This document shows, one piece after another, positions 18,197 to 27,276 of a DNA stretch of 64,000 nt. The notes beneath the pieces are model-generated. The model saw only the letters and a program-made list of their open reading frames with translations. It searched no databases and was not told the DNA's origin. Source of the stretch: Tetmemena sp. SeJ-2015 (lineage: Eukaryota; Ciliophora; Spirotrichea; Sporadotrichida; Oxytrichidae); the NCBI GenBank assembly GCA_027382625.1, contig JAJKFJ010022509.1, positions 62,001-126,000 on the forward strand, given 5' to 3'. The stretch's first letter is position 1; each line of letters begins with the position of its first letter. Both the position numbers and the translations under genes were made by a program.

Positions 18197-20032
18197 ATGC
18201 GCTTCCTCACCCCCAGCTACCTGCACCTCCTCTGGCTCGCGTTGATCCCGCTGGTGCTGTGGCTCTTCCGCCGGCAGGCGAAGCGGGTGCCGGTTTCCAC
18301 GCTGCTGTTTTTCAAATCGCTCGCGCGTGAGCATCAGGAGTCCGCGTGGCTGCGCCGCATCAAGAAATGGCTCTCGCTGCTGCTCACGCTGCTGGTGCTG
18401 CTCTTCGCCATCCTGGCGCTCGCACGGCCCAGCGGGAATCTCTCTGCCGATGCCATCAGCGCCGTCGTCATGGTGGTGGACTGCTCCGCCTCCATGGCCG
18501 CGCAGGATCTGCAGGGCCAGACCCGGCTGGACGCGGCCAAGCAGCGCGTGAAGGAACGCATCCGCACGCTGCCAGACCAGACCGTGGTATCCCTCATCAC
18601 CTTTGATGCGCGCGCCCGCGTGCTGCTCTCCCGCAGCCGCAACCATCGCGAATGCCTGCGCCTTCTTGAAGAGCTCACGCCCACTCCCATCGAGGGCAAA
18701 CCCGAAGCGGCATTGACCGTGGCGCAGCGCCTCGCCGATCTCGAAACCCACTCCCGCATCTGGATGGCGAGCGATTCGCAGCCTCCCTCAACGACTGCGG
18801 TCGATTGGATTCCCGTGGCCCTCAAGGAACCGCTCAATGTGGGCCTCACCGGCTTTCAGATCCGCCACAGCCCGCTGGCGCGTGATCGTTATGAGGCCTT
18901 CGTGAAAGTCAGCGCCTCCGCCGCCAACAAGAACAAGGCCACCACCACGCTCGAAATTTCCATCGCCGGGCGCATCGCTCAGCTGCGTGAGCTTGATCTC
19001 GCCCCCGGTGAATCCAGCGCGCTCATTTTGCCGCTGGAAGGCGTGCGCGGCCAGCAGATGGAGATCCGCCTGAAGACCGCCGGCGACTGCTTCGGCTGGG
19101 ACAATGGCCTCGCCGCACCGCTGCCCAAGACGAGGCCCCTCACCGTCGCGTGGTTTGCCGACAAGCCCGATCCCTTCACCGAGCTGGCGCTCTCCGCCCT
19201 CATCGAAAACGGTCGCATCGAAATGCGCAAAGGCGATCCCAAGGCCTGGCCGCCGAAGGACCAGCCCGACGTGTATGTGTTTGAAAACTGGCTGCCCAAG
19301 GAACTGCCCAAAGACCGCCCGGTGATCGCCCTCACGCCGCAGAGCAGCTCCGGCCCGCTGCAGGCACGCGCCATCAAGAGCATCCCTCATGACAGCGTGC
19401 GCTCCGTGCAGCCGGACCATCCCCTGCTCTTCCGCGCCAGCAGCAGCCGCATCGCCGTCACGCAGACCACGCTGCTCAAGCTGCCCGCCTCGGTCGAGCC
19501 GCTGTGGTTCGCAGGCAACGAACCCGTGCTCGCCGCCGGCGAGTTCAACGGCCAGCGCCTCGTGGTCACCGCGTTCTCGCCCTCGCAGTCCGAGCAGCTC
19601 GCCCTGCTGCCCTCGTTTCCCCTCATCCTCGGCAATGCGCTCTACTGGTGCGCCGAAAACAGCGAAGCCCTCACCGACATGCGCACCCTGCACACCGGCG
19701 AGATGCTGCATACCGACAGCCTCGTGCAATGGCACGCGTGGAATGGAGAGTCCTTCATCGAAGTGTCCGACGATCCCGCGCACGGCCTCCTCGCGCTGAA
19801 CCGCATCGGCAGCTGGGAAACCGGCAAAGACCGCAGCGGCGCCTGCGCCTTGATCTCCGCCGCCGAGACGAATCTGCCCGCACTCGCCGCCGATGCCGCG
19901 CATTCCATCCAGCCCGCCGCCCCCGTTATCACCGCCTCCGCCTTCAGCACCTGGCCCAAGCGCCTGATCTGGCTCGCGCTGGTTTTGCTGCTGGCCGAGA
20001 GCTTTCTGTTTCACCGCAAGGCGGTGTATTAG
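18197..20032 (+). CDS. BatA-like membrane protein with VWA domain
   Basis: The 611-aa protein starts with the Bat-type N-terminal domain: a membrane segment (LLWLALIPLVLWLFRR), a soluble linker with PVSTLLFFKSL, and a second helix near residues 55-73. A VWA domain follows, with the metal motif DCSASMAA (DxSxS) near residue 95. A long periplasmic region leads to a last membrane helix near residues 590-606. Bat proteins in Bacteroidota occur with MoxR ATPases and act at the envelope. No moxR gene lies in this window. Placement in the BatA/aerotolerance family is by N-terminal architecture. Confidence 0.8.
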   Translation: MRFLTPSYLHLLWLALIPLVLWLFRRQAKRVPVSTLLFFKSLAREHQESAWLRRIKKWLSLLLTLLVLLFAILALARPSGNLSADAISAVVMVVDCSASMAAQDLQGQTRLDAAKQRVKERIRTLPDQTVVSLITFDARARVLLSRSRNHRECLRLLEELTPTPIEGKPEAALTVAQRLADLETHSRIWMASDSQPPSTTAVDWIPVALKEPLNVGLTGFQIRHSPLARDRYEAFVKVSASAANKNKATTTLEISIAGRIAQLRELDLAPGESSALILPLEGVRGQQMEIRLKTAGDCFGWDNGLAAPLPKTRPLTVAWFADKPDPFTELALSALIENGRIEMRKGDPKAWPPKDQPDVYVFENWLPKELPKDRPVIALTPQSSSGPLQARAIKSIPHDSVRSVQPDHPLLFRASSSRIAVTQTTLLKLPASVEPLWFAGNEPVLAAGEFNGQRLVVTAFSPSQSEQLALLPSFPLILGNALYWCAENSEALTDMRTLHTGEMLHTDSLVQWHAWNGESFIEVSDDPAHGLLALNRIGSWETGKDRSGACALISAAETNLPALAADAAHSIQPAAPVITASAFSTWPKRLIWLALVLLLAESFLFHRKAVY

Positions 20033-20048
20033 CGGAACGGTTTTTGGA

Positions 20049-20200
20049 GCGCGGAATTTATTCCGCAGCAGGTCGCAATCACACTGCAGGTGGGGCTTTG
20101 CTTTGAGCATCACAAACACGCTGGCCCCGAGACGTGAAGGGGGAGCAGGTGAAGCGCGGAGTTTTGTGAGTAGCGGAGTGCTGCGGAATAAATTCCGCGC
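20049..20200. repeat. REPIN-like pair of inverted hairpins
   Basis: The two ends are 22-nt exact inverted repeats (20049-20070 and 20179-20200). Each arm is itself a hairpin, GCGGAATTTATTCCGC (7-bp stem, 2-nt loop), followed by AGCA. The 108-nt interior is non-coding. Two REP hairpins in opposite orientation is the layout of a REPIN. The outer bases (GCGCGGA...TCCGCAGC) are shared with the element at 27031-27196. The rest of 20033-20444 shows no gene. Confidence 0.75.
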
Positions 20201-20444
20201 CCCTTAATTACCCCACCCTTGAAAACTTGTTCACAGCCGCTACGATTATTCACAGGAAAAACGTCCTGAAAAATCCCACACCTTGTTTAAGATGTCTTAA
20301 TGATCCCCAAGATAGCGTGGATTTTTGCGTTCGCTCTTGCGGGCATCCGGCGCGGAATGGTTCAGTCCATCTCAGTACTCATCGCGAAGTCATTCGTCCT
20401 TCGGATTTCTTCACCCGCCTTTTCATCTCCGCCTATCCACCGTC

Positions 20445-23400
20445 ATGTATCTCAAAAGCCTCACCCTTCACGGCTTCAAATCCTTTGCGGACAAGACCCA
20501 TTTCGAGTTCCACAAAGGTGTCACCGGCATCGTGGGTCCGAACGGTTGCGGCAAGTCGAACGTGGTCGATGCCATCCGCTGGGTGCTGGGTGAAACGTCT
20601 GCGAAAGCGCTGCGTGGCGATGAAATGGCAGACGTCATCTTCAACGGCACCGACAAGCGCAAGCCCGTGGGCCTGGCCGAAGTCACGCTGACGATGGCGG
20701 ACTGCGAGGAGTCGCTCAAAGTTGATTTCAACGAAGTGGCACTGACACGCCGCGTGTTCCGTGACGGTCGCAGCGAGTACCGCCTCAACAACACCGTCTG
20801 CCGTCTCAAGGACATCCACGACCTCATCGCGGGCACCGGCATCGGCCGTGCGGCTTACTCCATCATGGCGCAGGGCCAGATCGACATGCTTCTGAGCTCC
20901 AAGCCGGAAGACCGCCGTACGGTTTTCGAAGAAGCCGCCGGCATCACCAAGTTCAAATCGCAGAAGCGGGAAGCGCTGCGCAAGCTTGAGTACACCGAGG
21001 CCAATCTGCTGCGCGTCGCCGACATCGTCGCGGAAGTGAAACGCCAGATGGGCACGCTGCAGCGTCAGGCCGCGAAGGCACGCCGCTACCAGACGCTGCT
21101 CGAAGATACCCGCCTGCTGGACACCCACCTCGCGCACAAGCAGTACACGGAATTCGCCGGTGAAAAATCCGAGTCCGAAAACCAGGTGCGCATGATGGCG
21201 CAGCAGATCGAACAGCTTCAGTCCAAGCTGCAAATCGCCGAGGCCGAAGCCGCACAGACCCGCGAGGCCTACCACGCGCTGGAATCCCAGATCAGCCAGG
21301 CACGCCAGCAGGCGCAGGAACTCCGCTCGCAGATGCAGAGCGCCGAAGGCCGCCTGGGCTTCAACCGTGAGCGCAGCGAGGAGCTGGAAGGCCGCATCCG
21401 CCAGAACGAAGAGCAGATCGCCAACAACGAAGACCTGCTCGATCAGGCACGTCGTGATCTCGCCAATGCGGACGAGCAGCTGCTTGCCATCACCGACAAC
21501 ATCCAGACGCGCCAGCTCGCCGTGAACGAGCACGCCGGCCAGCACCAGAACATCATCCCAGAGCGCAACCGCCTGGAAGCCGACCGCCGCGCCATCCGCG
21601 AATCCATCCGCCAGTTTGAAGGCCAGATCGCCTCCAGCGAAGCCCGCGCGCAGTCTCTGAGCAATCAGATCTCCGGCGACCGCCAGCGTCACGAATCCCT
21701 CGCGCATGACCGTCACACAGCGCAGCAGGCGCGTGAGACGAGCCAGATCGAATTCGACGAACTGCAGCGCAACATCCAGGAACTGGAAGAAACACGCAAC
21801 CAGCTCGATGAAAAGGCCAAGGACTGCGCCCGTGAGATGATCGAACGCCGCCGCCAGCGCGATGCGATGAACAACGAGCTCAATGACCTCCAGCGCAATC
21901 TGACGCAGCGGAAGTCACGCCTCGAAATCATCGAGCAGCTTTTGCAGAAAGGCGAAGGCCTCTCCGCCGGCACGCAGAAGGTCATCAGCGGTCTCGACAA
22001 TCCGGAAGTTTACTCCGTCGGCGTGCGCGGCCTGCTGGCCTCCAGCATCGAAGTGGAGCCCGAGTACATCACCGCCATCGAAGCCGCGCTCAAAGACCAC
22101 CTGCAGGCTGTGCTTCTCACGGAGAGCGAACTCGCCGCGCAGATCATTGACCGCCTCACGGATCACAAGATGGGCCGCGCCGCGCTGGTGCCGCATGATT
22201 TCTGCAACCTGCGCCGCGCTTCGGATCGCGAGCTCCTGCCCGCTGGCGCCATCGCCTGGGCCACAGACAAGGTGCGCGTGAAAACTGGCGTGCAGAGCCT
22301 CATTGATCACCTGCTGCACAACGTCGTCATCGTTGACGATCTGCACACCGCGCTGCGCATGAAGCGCGAGATGCCGCACCTCGCCATCGCCACGATGCGC
22401 GGTGAACTCATCACGCATGACGGCATCATCACCGGTGGTGCCACCAAGGAGGAAGGCTCCTCCACGCTGCGCCGTGAGGCCGAAGTGCGCCAGCTGCGCA
22501 CGGAAGTGGAAGCGCTGGAATACCAGTACATGGAGAAGGAAGACGCGGTGAACAACATCAGCGCGCAGCTTGAGGAAATGCAGCGCGAGGAAGTGTCCCT
22601 GCGCGAGCAGTCCCAGCGCGCCCGCGAAGGCTTCTCTCAGTTCCAGGGCAAGATCAGCGTCGTGCAGCGCGCGCTGCAGCAGGCCACCGCCAAGCTCGAA
22701 AGCGTGGAGTGGGACCAGAACCAGATTCAGGATCGCATCAGCGGCTCCGAAAGCCAGATCCAGCAGCTTCAGGAAGCCGTGGCCATCGCCCAGGAACAAC
22801 TGGCCACCTCACGCGCCCTCGAAAACGAACTCGAGCTCGAGATGGAGGCCTTCCTCCGCCGCGAACTCGAATCCAGCGAACGCCTCAATGAGCTGCGCAC
22901 CGCGCTCGCCCTTGAGCAGAGCGCGCTGCATTCCATCGAGCGCCAGAAAGCCCCCCTCGGCGTGCGCTTGCAGGAGCTTCAGGCCGGCATCAATCGCTTC
23001 TCCGAAGAGATCAACACCTGGCGCATGCGCATCCAGCAGAGCGAGGCGGAAAACGCCCGCTTCCAGGAGCAGATCGAATCCCAGCGCGACACCATCGCCG
23101 CCATCGAAGAACACCTGCAGTCCAAGACCGAAGAACGCGCCGGATTGTTTGAGCAGGTCAGCCAGCTCGAAGCGCAGCTCACGCAGCTGCGTCAGAGCTT
23201 CAACGGCCTCAACGAATCCCGCAACCGCGCCGAAGTCACGCTGACCCGCGTGGACCTCCGCCTCGAAAACCTGATCAATCAGGTGCAGGAGCGTTACAGC
23301 TTCCACATCGAAGCCTTTGAGCCTGACTACCACGTGCTGATGGTCACCATCGAAGAGCAGAAGAAGAACCGCACCCGTGGCAAAAAAGGCGCGGCCAATG

Positions 23401-24437
23401 CCGCAGGCTCCAGTGCAGCCGCCGATGGTGCCGAACCCAGCAACGAAGATGCTGAAGACGCGGAACCAGCGGCCGAGGAAGTCGAAGCTCCCGTCATCCG
23501 CGCCGTCTCCAATCGTGATGACGATGCCGTGGACATCGACGAAGTCGTCATTCCTGGCGAAGAAGCACAGCCCGACTGGGCCTTCGTCATGGAAGTCGTC
23601 TATGAACTGCGCCAGAAGCTCGAAGGCATCGGCCCGGTCAATCTCGACGCCATCCAGGAGTTCGAAGAACTCGAAGAGCGCCACAACTTCCTCGACACCC
23701 AGCACAACGATCTCGTCAAATCCAAGGACGAGCTGCTGCAGGTCATCGCCAAGATCAACGAGACCACGAAGACCATGTTTGTGGAAACGTTCACGGCGGT
23801 GCGCGGCTTCTTTAACAACAACTTCCGCGAGCTCTTCGGCCCTGCCGCCAAGGCCGACCTCATGCTGGTGGATGAAAACGATCCCCTGGAAACCGGCATC
23901 GAAATCATCGCCAAACCGCCGGGCAAAAAGCTGCAGACCATCAGCCTCCTCTCCGGTGGCGAGCGCAGCATGACGGCCGTGGCGCTGCTCTTCTCCATCT
24001 ACCAGGTGAAGCCCAGCCCCTTCTGCGTGCTGGATGAGCTTGATGCCCCGCTGGATGAAACCAACATCGGCCGCTTCCTCAAGATGCTGGACGCCTTCAT
24101 CGACAACTCCCAGTTCATCATCGTCACGCACAACAAGCGCACCATGAGCCGCGCGGATGTGATCTACGGCGTCACCATGCAGGAGTTCGGCGTCAGCAAG
24201 CCTGTCGGCGTACGCATGACCACGGAAGACACCCGCACCATGGACAAGACCGTGCAGGAACTCGCCCTCGAAGCCCCGAACCAGCCCAAGCGCAAGAAGA
24301 AGGCCGAGGACGACGCCGAAGCCTCAGACGATGAGCAGCCCGAGACCGTGCCTGTGAATGAAGACCTCGATGAAGAGCAGGCCCGCCTGACCGCCATTGA
24401 GGAGATGGAGGAACAGACGCCGGCGGCGCTGGTGTAA
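20445..24437 (+). CDS. smc: Chromosome partition protein SMC
   Basis: SMC is the ATPase of bacterial condensin, acting with ScpA and ScpB to organise chromosomes. The N-terminal head has Walker A GPNGCGKS at residues 31-38 and AQGQIDMLL. Coiled coil follows, then a hinge near residues 505-660, then returning coiled coil. The ABC signature LSGGE is at residues 1169-1173, followed by FCVLDELDAPLDE (Walker B). At 1330 aa it is longer than typical bacterial SMC (about 1150-1200). Two additions explain this: an acidic low-complexity insert at about residues 975-1045, and a charged C-terminal tail of about 55 residues. The ATG at 20445 begins MYLKSLTLHGFKSFADKT, the conserved start. Confidence 0.96.
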   Translation: MYLKSLTLHGFKSFADKTHFEFHKGVTGIVGPNGCGKSNVVDAIRWVLGETSAKALRGDEMADVIFNGTDKRKPVGLAEVTLTMADCEESLKVDFNEVALTRRVFRDGRSEYRLNNTVCRLKDIHDLIAGTGIGRAAYSIMAQGQIDMLLSSKPEDRRTVFEEAAGITKFKSQKREALRKLEYTEANLLRVADIVAEVKRQMGTLQRQAAKARRYQTLLEDTRLLDTHLAHKQYTEFAGEKSESENQVRMMAQQIEQLQSKLQIAEAEAAQTREAYHALESQISQARQQAQELRSQMQSAEGRLGFNRERSEELEGRIRQNEEQIANNEDLLDQARRDLANADEQLLAITDNIQTRQLAVNEHAGQHQNIIPERNRLEADRRAIRESIRQFEGQIASSEARAQSLSNQISGDRQRHESLAHDRHTAQQARETSQIEFDELQRNIQELEETRNQLDEKAKDCAREMIERRRQRDAMNNELNDLQRNLTQRKSRLEIIEQLLQKGEGLSAGTQKVISGLDNPEVYSVGVRGLLASSIEVEPEYITAIEAALKDHLQAVLLTESELAAQIIDRLTDHKMGRAALVPHDFCNLRRASDRELLPAGAIAWATDKVRVKTGVQSLIDHLLHNVVIVDDLHTALRMKREMPHLAIATMRGELITHDGIITGGATKEEGSSTLRREAEVRQLRTEVEALEYQYMEKEDAVNNISAQLEEMQREEVSLREQSQRAREGFSQFQGKISVVQRALQQATAKLESVEWDQNQIQDRISGSESQIQQLQEAVAIAQEQLATSRALENELELEMEAFLRRELESSERLNELRTALALEQSALHSIERQKAPLGVRLQELQAGINRFSEEINTWRMRIQQSEAENARFQEQIESQRDTIAAIEEHLQSKTEERAGLFEQVSQLEAQLTQLRQSFNGLNESRNRAEVTLTRVDLRLENLINQVQERYSFHIEAFEPDYHVLMVTIEEQKKNRTRGKKGAANAAGSSAAADGAEPSNEDAEDAEPAAEEVEAPVIRAVSNRDDDAVDIDEVVIPGEEAQPDWAFVMEVVYELRQKLEGIGPVNLDAIQEFEELEERHNFLDTQHNDLVKSKDELLQVIAKINETTKTMFVETFTAVRGFFNNNFRELFGPAAKADLMLVDENDPLETGIEIIAKPPGKKLQTISLLSGGERSMTAVALLFSIYQVKPSPFCVLDELDAPLDETNIGRFLKMLDAFIDNSQFIIVTHNKRTMSRADVIYGVTMQEFGVSKPVGVRMTTEDTRTMDKTVQELALEAPNQPKRKKKAEDDAEASDDEQPETVPVNEDLDEEQARLTAIEEMEEQTPAALV

Positions 24438-24533
24438 GGAAAGTACTCGCGAGCTTCAGCTCGCCTCACAGCGCATCAAGGGGTCAAGCCGTGCGCCATT
24501 TGGCAACGGATGGCTACCGCCGAGTTCTCACAT

Positions 24534-24563
24534 GGTAGAACGAACTTCCAAGTTCGTTCTACC
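24534..24563. terminator. 14-bp perfect hairpin between convergent genes
   Basis: GGTAGAACGAACTT (24534-24547) pairs perfectly with AAGTTCGTTCTACC (24550-24563), leaving a 2-nt loop. It sits between the smc stop and the convergent gene, abutting that gene's stop codon. A bidirectional terminator role is plausible, but there is no T-tract, so it may equally be a REP-type repeat. Confidence 0.5.
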
Positions 24564-25046
24564 TCAAGCCTCGCCCTGTACTTGGCTCCTTGATCTCTTG
24601 GCAGCCTCCGCCTCGTCCCTCTCCCTCAAGAGCCCTTCAAACCTCTCGCGCAGCTCCTCATCCTTCACTCGCTGCGCCAGCTCGATCACCTCCAGATACG
24701 CCGCCCGTTCCTCCGGATAATAAAACAGGATCTTCTCATACTCCTGCACCGCTGCGTCCACCTTGCGCTCCTGGCTGTAGCGACGCGCCAGCAGATAAGA
24801 AAGCGGCGGCTTCTCAAACTCATCGGAAGGAAAGAACAGCTCCGCGAACGGCTGCGCAATCCACTCGGCCAGCTTGAAAGCCGTGTCCGGAGCCAGCAGC
24901 AGCACCGTCGTCACGAGCAGCAGCATGCTCCCGATCACCAGCAAGGCCGCTGAAAGCCAGTCCATCTTCAGTGCCGCAGACATCATCCACACACTCGCGA
25001 CCAAGGCGAGTCCGGCGAGAATCCTGCGAGCTTTCTGCCAGTTCAT
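24564..25046 (-). CDS. Small membrane protein with TPR-like cytoplasmic tail
   Basis: The 160-aa protein has two hydrophobic helices (about residues 8-22 and 28-50, AALLVIGSMLLLVTTVLLLA). A soluble region follows with a TPR-like helix pair (PLSYLLARRYSQERKVDAAV, QEYEKILFYYPEERAAYLEV) and a basic, charged C-terminus. I chose the ATG at 25046 (MNWQKARRILAG), which puts the first helix near the N-terminus. I do not recognise the family. It is convergent with smc and lies 90 nt downstream of menG. Confidence 0.65.
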   Translation of the reverse strand: MNWQKARRILAGLALVASVWMMSAALKMDWLSAALLVIGSMLLLVTTVLLLAPDTAFKLAEWIAQPFAELFFPSDEFEKPPLSYLLARRYSQERKVDAAVQEYEKILFYYPEERAAYLEVIELAQRVKDEELRERFEGLLRERDEAEAAKRSRSQVQGEA

Positions 25047-25136
25047 TGCGAAGGGATAACTCCAATCACAAGCTCTGCAACTGCCTGGCAAGCGCATGTG
25101 AGCGCCGCACGCACGAACAACCCTGCGCGGCTAACT

Positions 25137-25811
25137 CTACTTGACCGCTTCATACAGCGAAGCAATGCCAAGCGTGAGCTGGCGTGAGCTCGCACTGGCG
25201 AATCCATTGGCGCAGATCAAAGCCTCCATTTCACGGCCGGAGGGAAAGCGTTCGATGGAACCGCAGAGGTACACGTAGGCTTCGCGTTTGCCGGTGATCC
25301 AGCCGGCGATGCGGGTCATGATCTGCTTGAGATAAAACAGGTACAACTGACGGATGCCGGGAATGCGCGGAATGGAAAAATCGAGCACAAACAAGCGCCC
25401 GCCGGGTCGCAGCACACGGTTCATTTCCTTCAAGGCCGCAGGCCAGGAGGCCATGTTGCGCAGGCCAAAGGCGACGGTGAGCACATCGAAGACGCCGTCC
25501 TGGAAAGGCAGCGCGAGTCCATCTGCGGCGACGAGACTGCTGAACTGGCGCTTCTGCGCCTCGCGCATCATGGGCACCGAGAAATCAGCCCCCAGCACTT
25601 TCGCCTGCGGACAGGCTGCCTGGATGGCCTGGGCGAGATCCCCGCTGCCGGTGGCCAGATCGAGGACGCGCTGCGGCTGGAGTTCAGCAATGCGCCTGGC
25701 TGTGGTGCGGCGCCAGAGACAATCGATGCCGAGACTGAGGACATGATTCGCCAGCACATAACGCGATGCGATTCCCGCAAATGCCTGCCTCACGAATCCT
25801 GCGTCTTGCAT
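25137..25811 (-). CDS. menG: Demethylmenaquinone methyltransferase (MenG/UbiE family)
   Basis: This is a class I SAM methyltransferase of 224 aa that methylates the quinone ring in the last step of menaquinone synthesis. Family features are FAGIASRYVLANHVLSLGID near the N-terminus, the SAM motif LDLATGSGDLA near residues 50-60, AFGLRNMASW, and VLRPGGRLFVLDFSIPR. No ubiquinone genes are present in the window, so the menaquinone role is preferred. It lies just downstream of tRNA-Leu on the same strand. Confidence 0.9.
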   Translation of the reverse strand: MQDAGFVRQAFAGIASRYVLANHVLSLGIDCLWRRTTARRIAELQPQRVLDLATGSGDLAQAIQAACPQAKVLGADFSVPMMREAQKRQFSSLVAADGLALPFQDGVFDVLTVAFGLRNMASWPAALKEMNRVLRPGGRLFVLDFSIPRIPGIRQLYLFYLKQIMTRIAGWITGKREAYVYLCGSIERFPSGREMEALICANGFASASSRQLTLGIASLYEAVK

Positions 25812-25860
25812 GTGACTTTCTGTTTAACCGGTTACCCGAGGCGGCACTGTTGCCGCTGGA

Positions 25861-25945
25861 TGGTGCTCACGACTGGACTCGAACCAGCACAATGTTACTT
25901 ACTAGAACCTGAATCTAGCGCGTCTACCAATTCCGCCACGTGAGC
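25861..25945 (-). tRNA. tRNA-Leu (anticodon CAG)
   Basis: The minus strand folds as a long-variable-arm tRNA. The acceptor stem pairs GCTCACG with CGTGAGC. The D-arm contains TGGCGGAATTGGTAGACGC, typical of tRNA-Leu. The anticodon stem CTAGA/TCTAG has loop TTCAGGT with anticodon CAG. A variable arm and T-arm (GGTTCGAGTCC) follow. The discriminator is A and the 3' CCA is encoded. Confidence 0.97.
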
Positions 25946-26054
25946 AAAGGAGTCGGGTTAACCGGGTCGAGAGTTTTGACCAAGCCGAAGAATACTCAAG
26001 CGAGAAAATGACTTTCTTCTGGCGACATGGCGGGCTTCGGGTAAGTCGCGTGGC

Positions 26055-26939
26055 ATGTCCTTTCGTCTTGAGATGCTGCAAGTCGCACGCCTGGCCCCCA
26101 AACTCCTCGGTGAGTCGGCGGAGCTGGTGGAGTCCTTCCTGCGTTCGCGCCTGTCCCCTGAGGGCGGATTCCTGGATCGCAACGACAAGCCGGACCTCTA
26201 CTACACCGTGTTTGGCCTGGAAGGCCTGCAGGCGCTGTCCGTGGATGCCGCCACGATTCCCGATGTGCGGCCATGGCTGACACCATTCGGTGATGGGGAG
26301 CGTCAGGACTTCGTACATTTGTGCTGCCTGGCACGCTGCTGGGCGAATGCCGGCATGCAGGATTTTCCGATGGCCTCGCGTGAGGCGCTGGCGGCACGCA
26401 TCGAAGCCTTTCGCTGTCCGGACGGCGGCTACCATCAGGCGCCGAAGCGTGCCAAAGGCAGCGCCTACGGCTGCCTGCTGGCATGGGGTGCCTACCAAGA
26501 CCTTGGCGGCATCCCCCCTGAGCCCTGGCGACTGGTGGAATGCATGGGCGGACTGCGCACGCCGGATGGTGCGTGGTCGAACGAGCCCGGCATCCCCGTG
26601 GGCTCCACGACGGCTACGGCGGCCATGGTGGCCCTCCATCGCCACATGGACATGCCTCCACCCGCTGAAGCGGTGGACTGGCTGATGCGCCAGTGCCTGC
26701 CCGCAGGCGGCTTCCTGGCCCTCCCTGCTGCTCCCTTGCCCGATCTGCTCTCCACCGCCGTGGCCCTGCATGCGCTGGATGCGGTACAGGCGGATTACTC
26801 CCGGCTCAAGGAACCCTGCCTCGACTTTGTTGATTCACTCTGGAATGCCACCGGCGGCTTCCACGGCAACTGGACCGACGACATGCTGGACTGCGAGTAC
26901 ACCTACTACGGCATGCTGGCGCTGGGGCATCTGGCGTAG
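26055..26939 (+). CDS. Prenyltransferase beta-subunit-like alpha/alpha-barrel protein
   Basis: The 294-aa protein consists of repeats with the GGF/Y...D..Y/T..GL pattern of the protein prenyltransferase beta / squalene cyclase fold. Examples are GGFLDRNDKPDLYYTVFGLE near residue 37, GGYHQAPKRAKGSAYGCLLA near 124, GGFLALPAAPLPDLLSTAVA near 220, and GGFHGNWTDDMLDCEYTYYG at the end. This layout is like Rab geranylgeranyltransferase beta. The zinc ligands of the eukaryotic enzymes (DxC plus His) are not clearly conserved, so enzymatic activity is uncertain. No alpha subunit or isoprenoid genes are adjacent. Confidence 0.75.
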   Translation: MSFRLEMLQVARLAPKLLGESAELVESFLRSRLSPEGGFLDRNDKPDLYYTVFGLEGLQALSVDAATIPDVRPWLTPFGDGERQDFVHLCCLARCWANAGMQDFPMASREALAARIEAFRCPDGGYHQAPKRAKGSAYGCLLAWGAYQDLGGIPPEPWRLVECMGGLRTPDGAWSNEPGIPVGSTTATAAMVALHRHMDMPPPAEAVDWLMRQCLPAGGFLALPAAPLPDLLSTAVALHALDAVQADYSRLKEPCLDFVDSLWNATGGFHGNWTDDMLDCEYTYYGMLALGHLA

Positions 26940-27030
26940 GATGAGTGATCGAGGCTGATAGCGCGGTGAAAGCAGTTCTGTTAAAGAACACACCTCGCGA
27001 ATTCAGCGTCGTGGAAGCACAGAGCCCTCG

Positions 27031-27196
27031 GAGCGCGGACCTCCGAGTCCGCAGCACGCCGCAAACACAGACGACTCCGAAGCCACCCTTCGAACATTGC
27101 TCTTTCGTCCCCACAGTCCTCGTGTTTCCAATGTCTTGCATGCAGTTACACCCGCTGTGTGAATGCGACCCGCTGCGGACTCGGAGGTCCGCGCTC
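27031..27196. repeat. REPIN-like pair of inverted hairpins
   Basis: 25-nt exact inverted repeats lie at 27031-27055 and 27172-27196. Each arm is a hairpin, GCGGACCTCCGAGTCCGC (6-bp stem). The outer bases GAGCGCGGA and TCCGCAGC match the arms at 20049-20200, while the hairpin interior differs. There is no gene in the interval 26940-27276. Confidence 0.75.
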
Positions 27197-27276
27197 CTGA
27201 AGCGTTTTCTGAAAAACGTGCACAAAAAACCCGGACATCGCTGTCCGGGTTCTCTGAATCAGTTGGCGACCTCGAA

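Noticed and set aside
20325..20444. A 40-residue longer SMC N-terminus
   Set aside because: SMC proteins start directly with the K-LxLxGFKSF strand; the extra residues are Ser/Phe-rich and not conserved.
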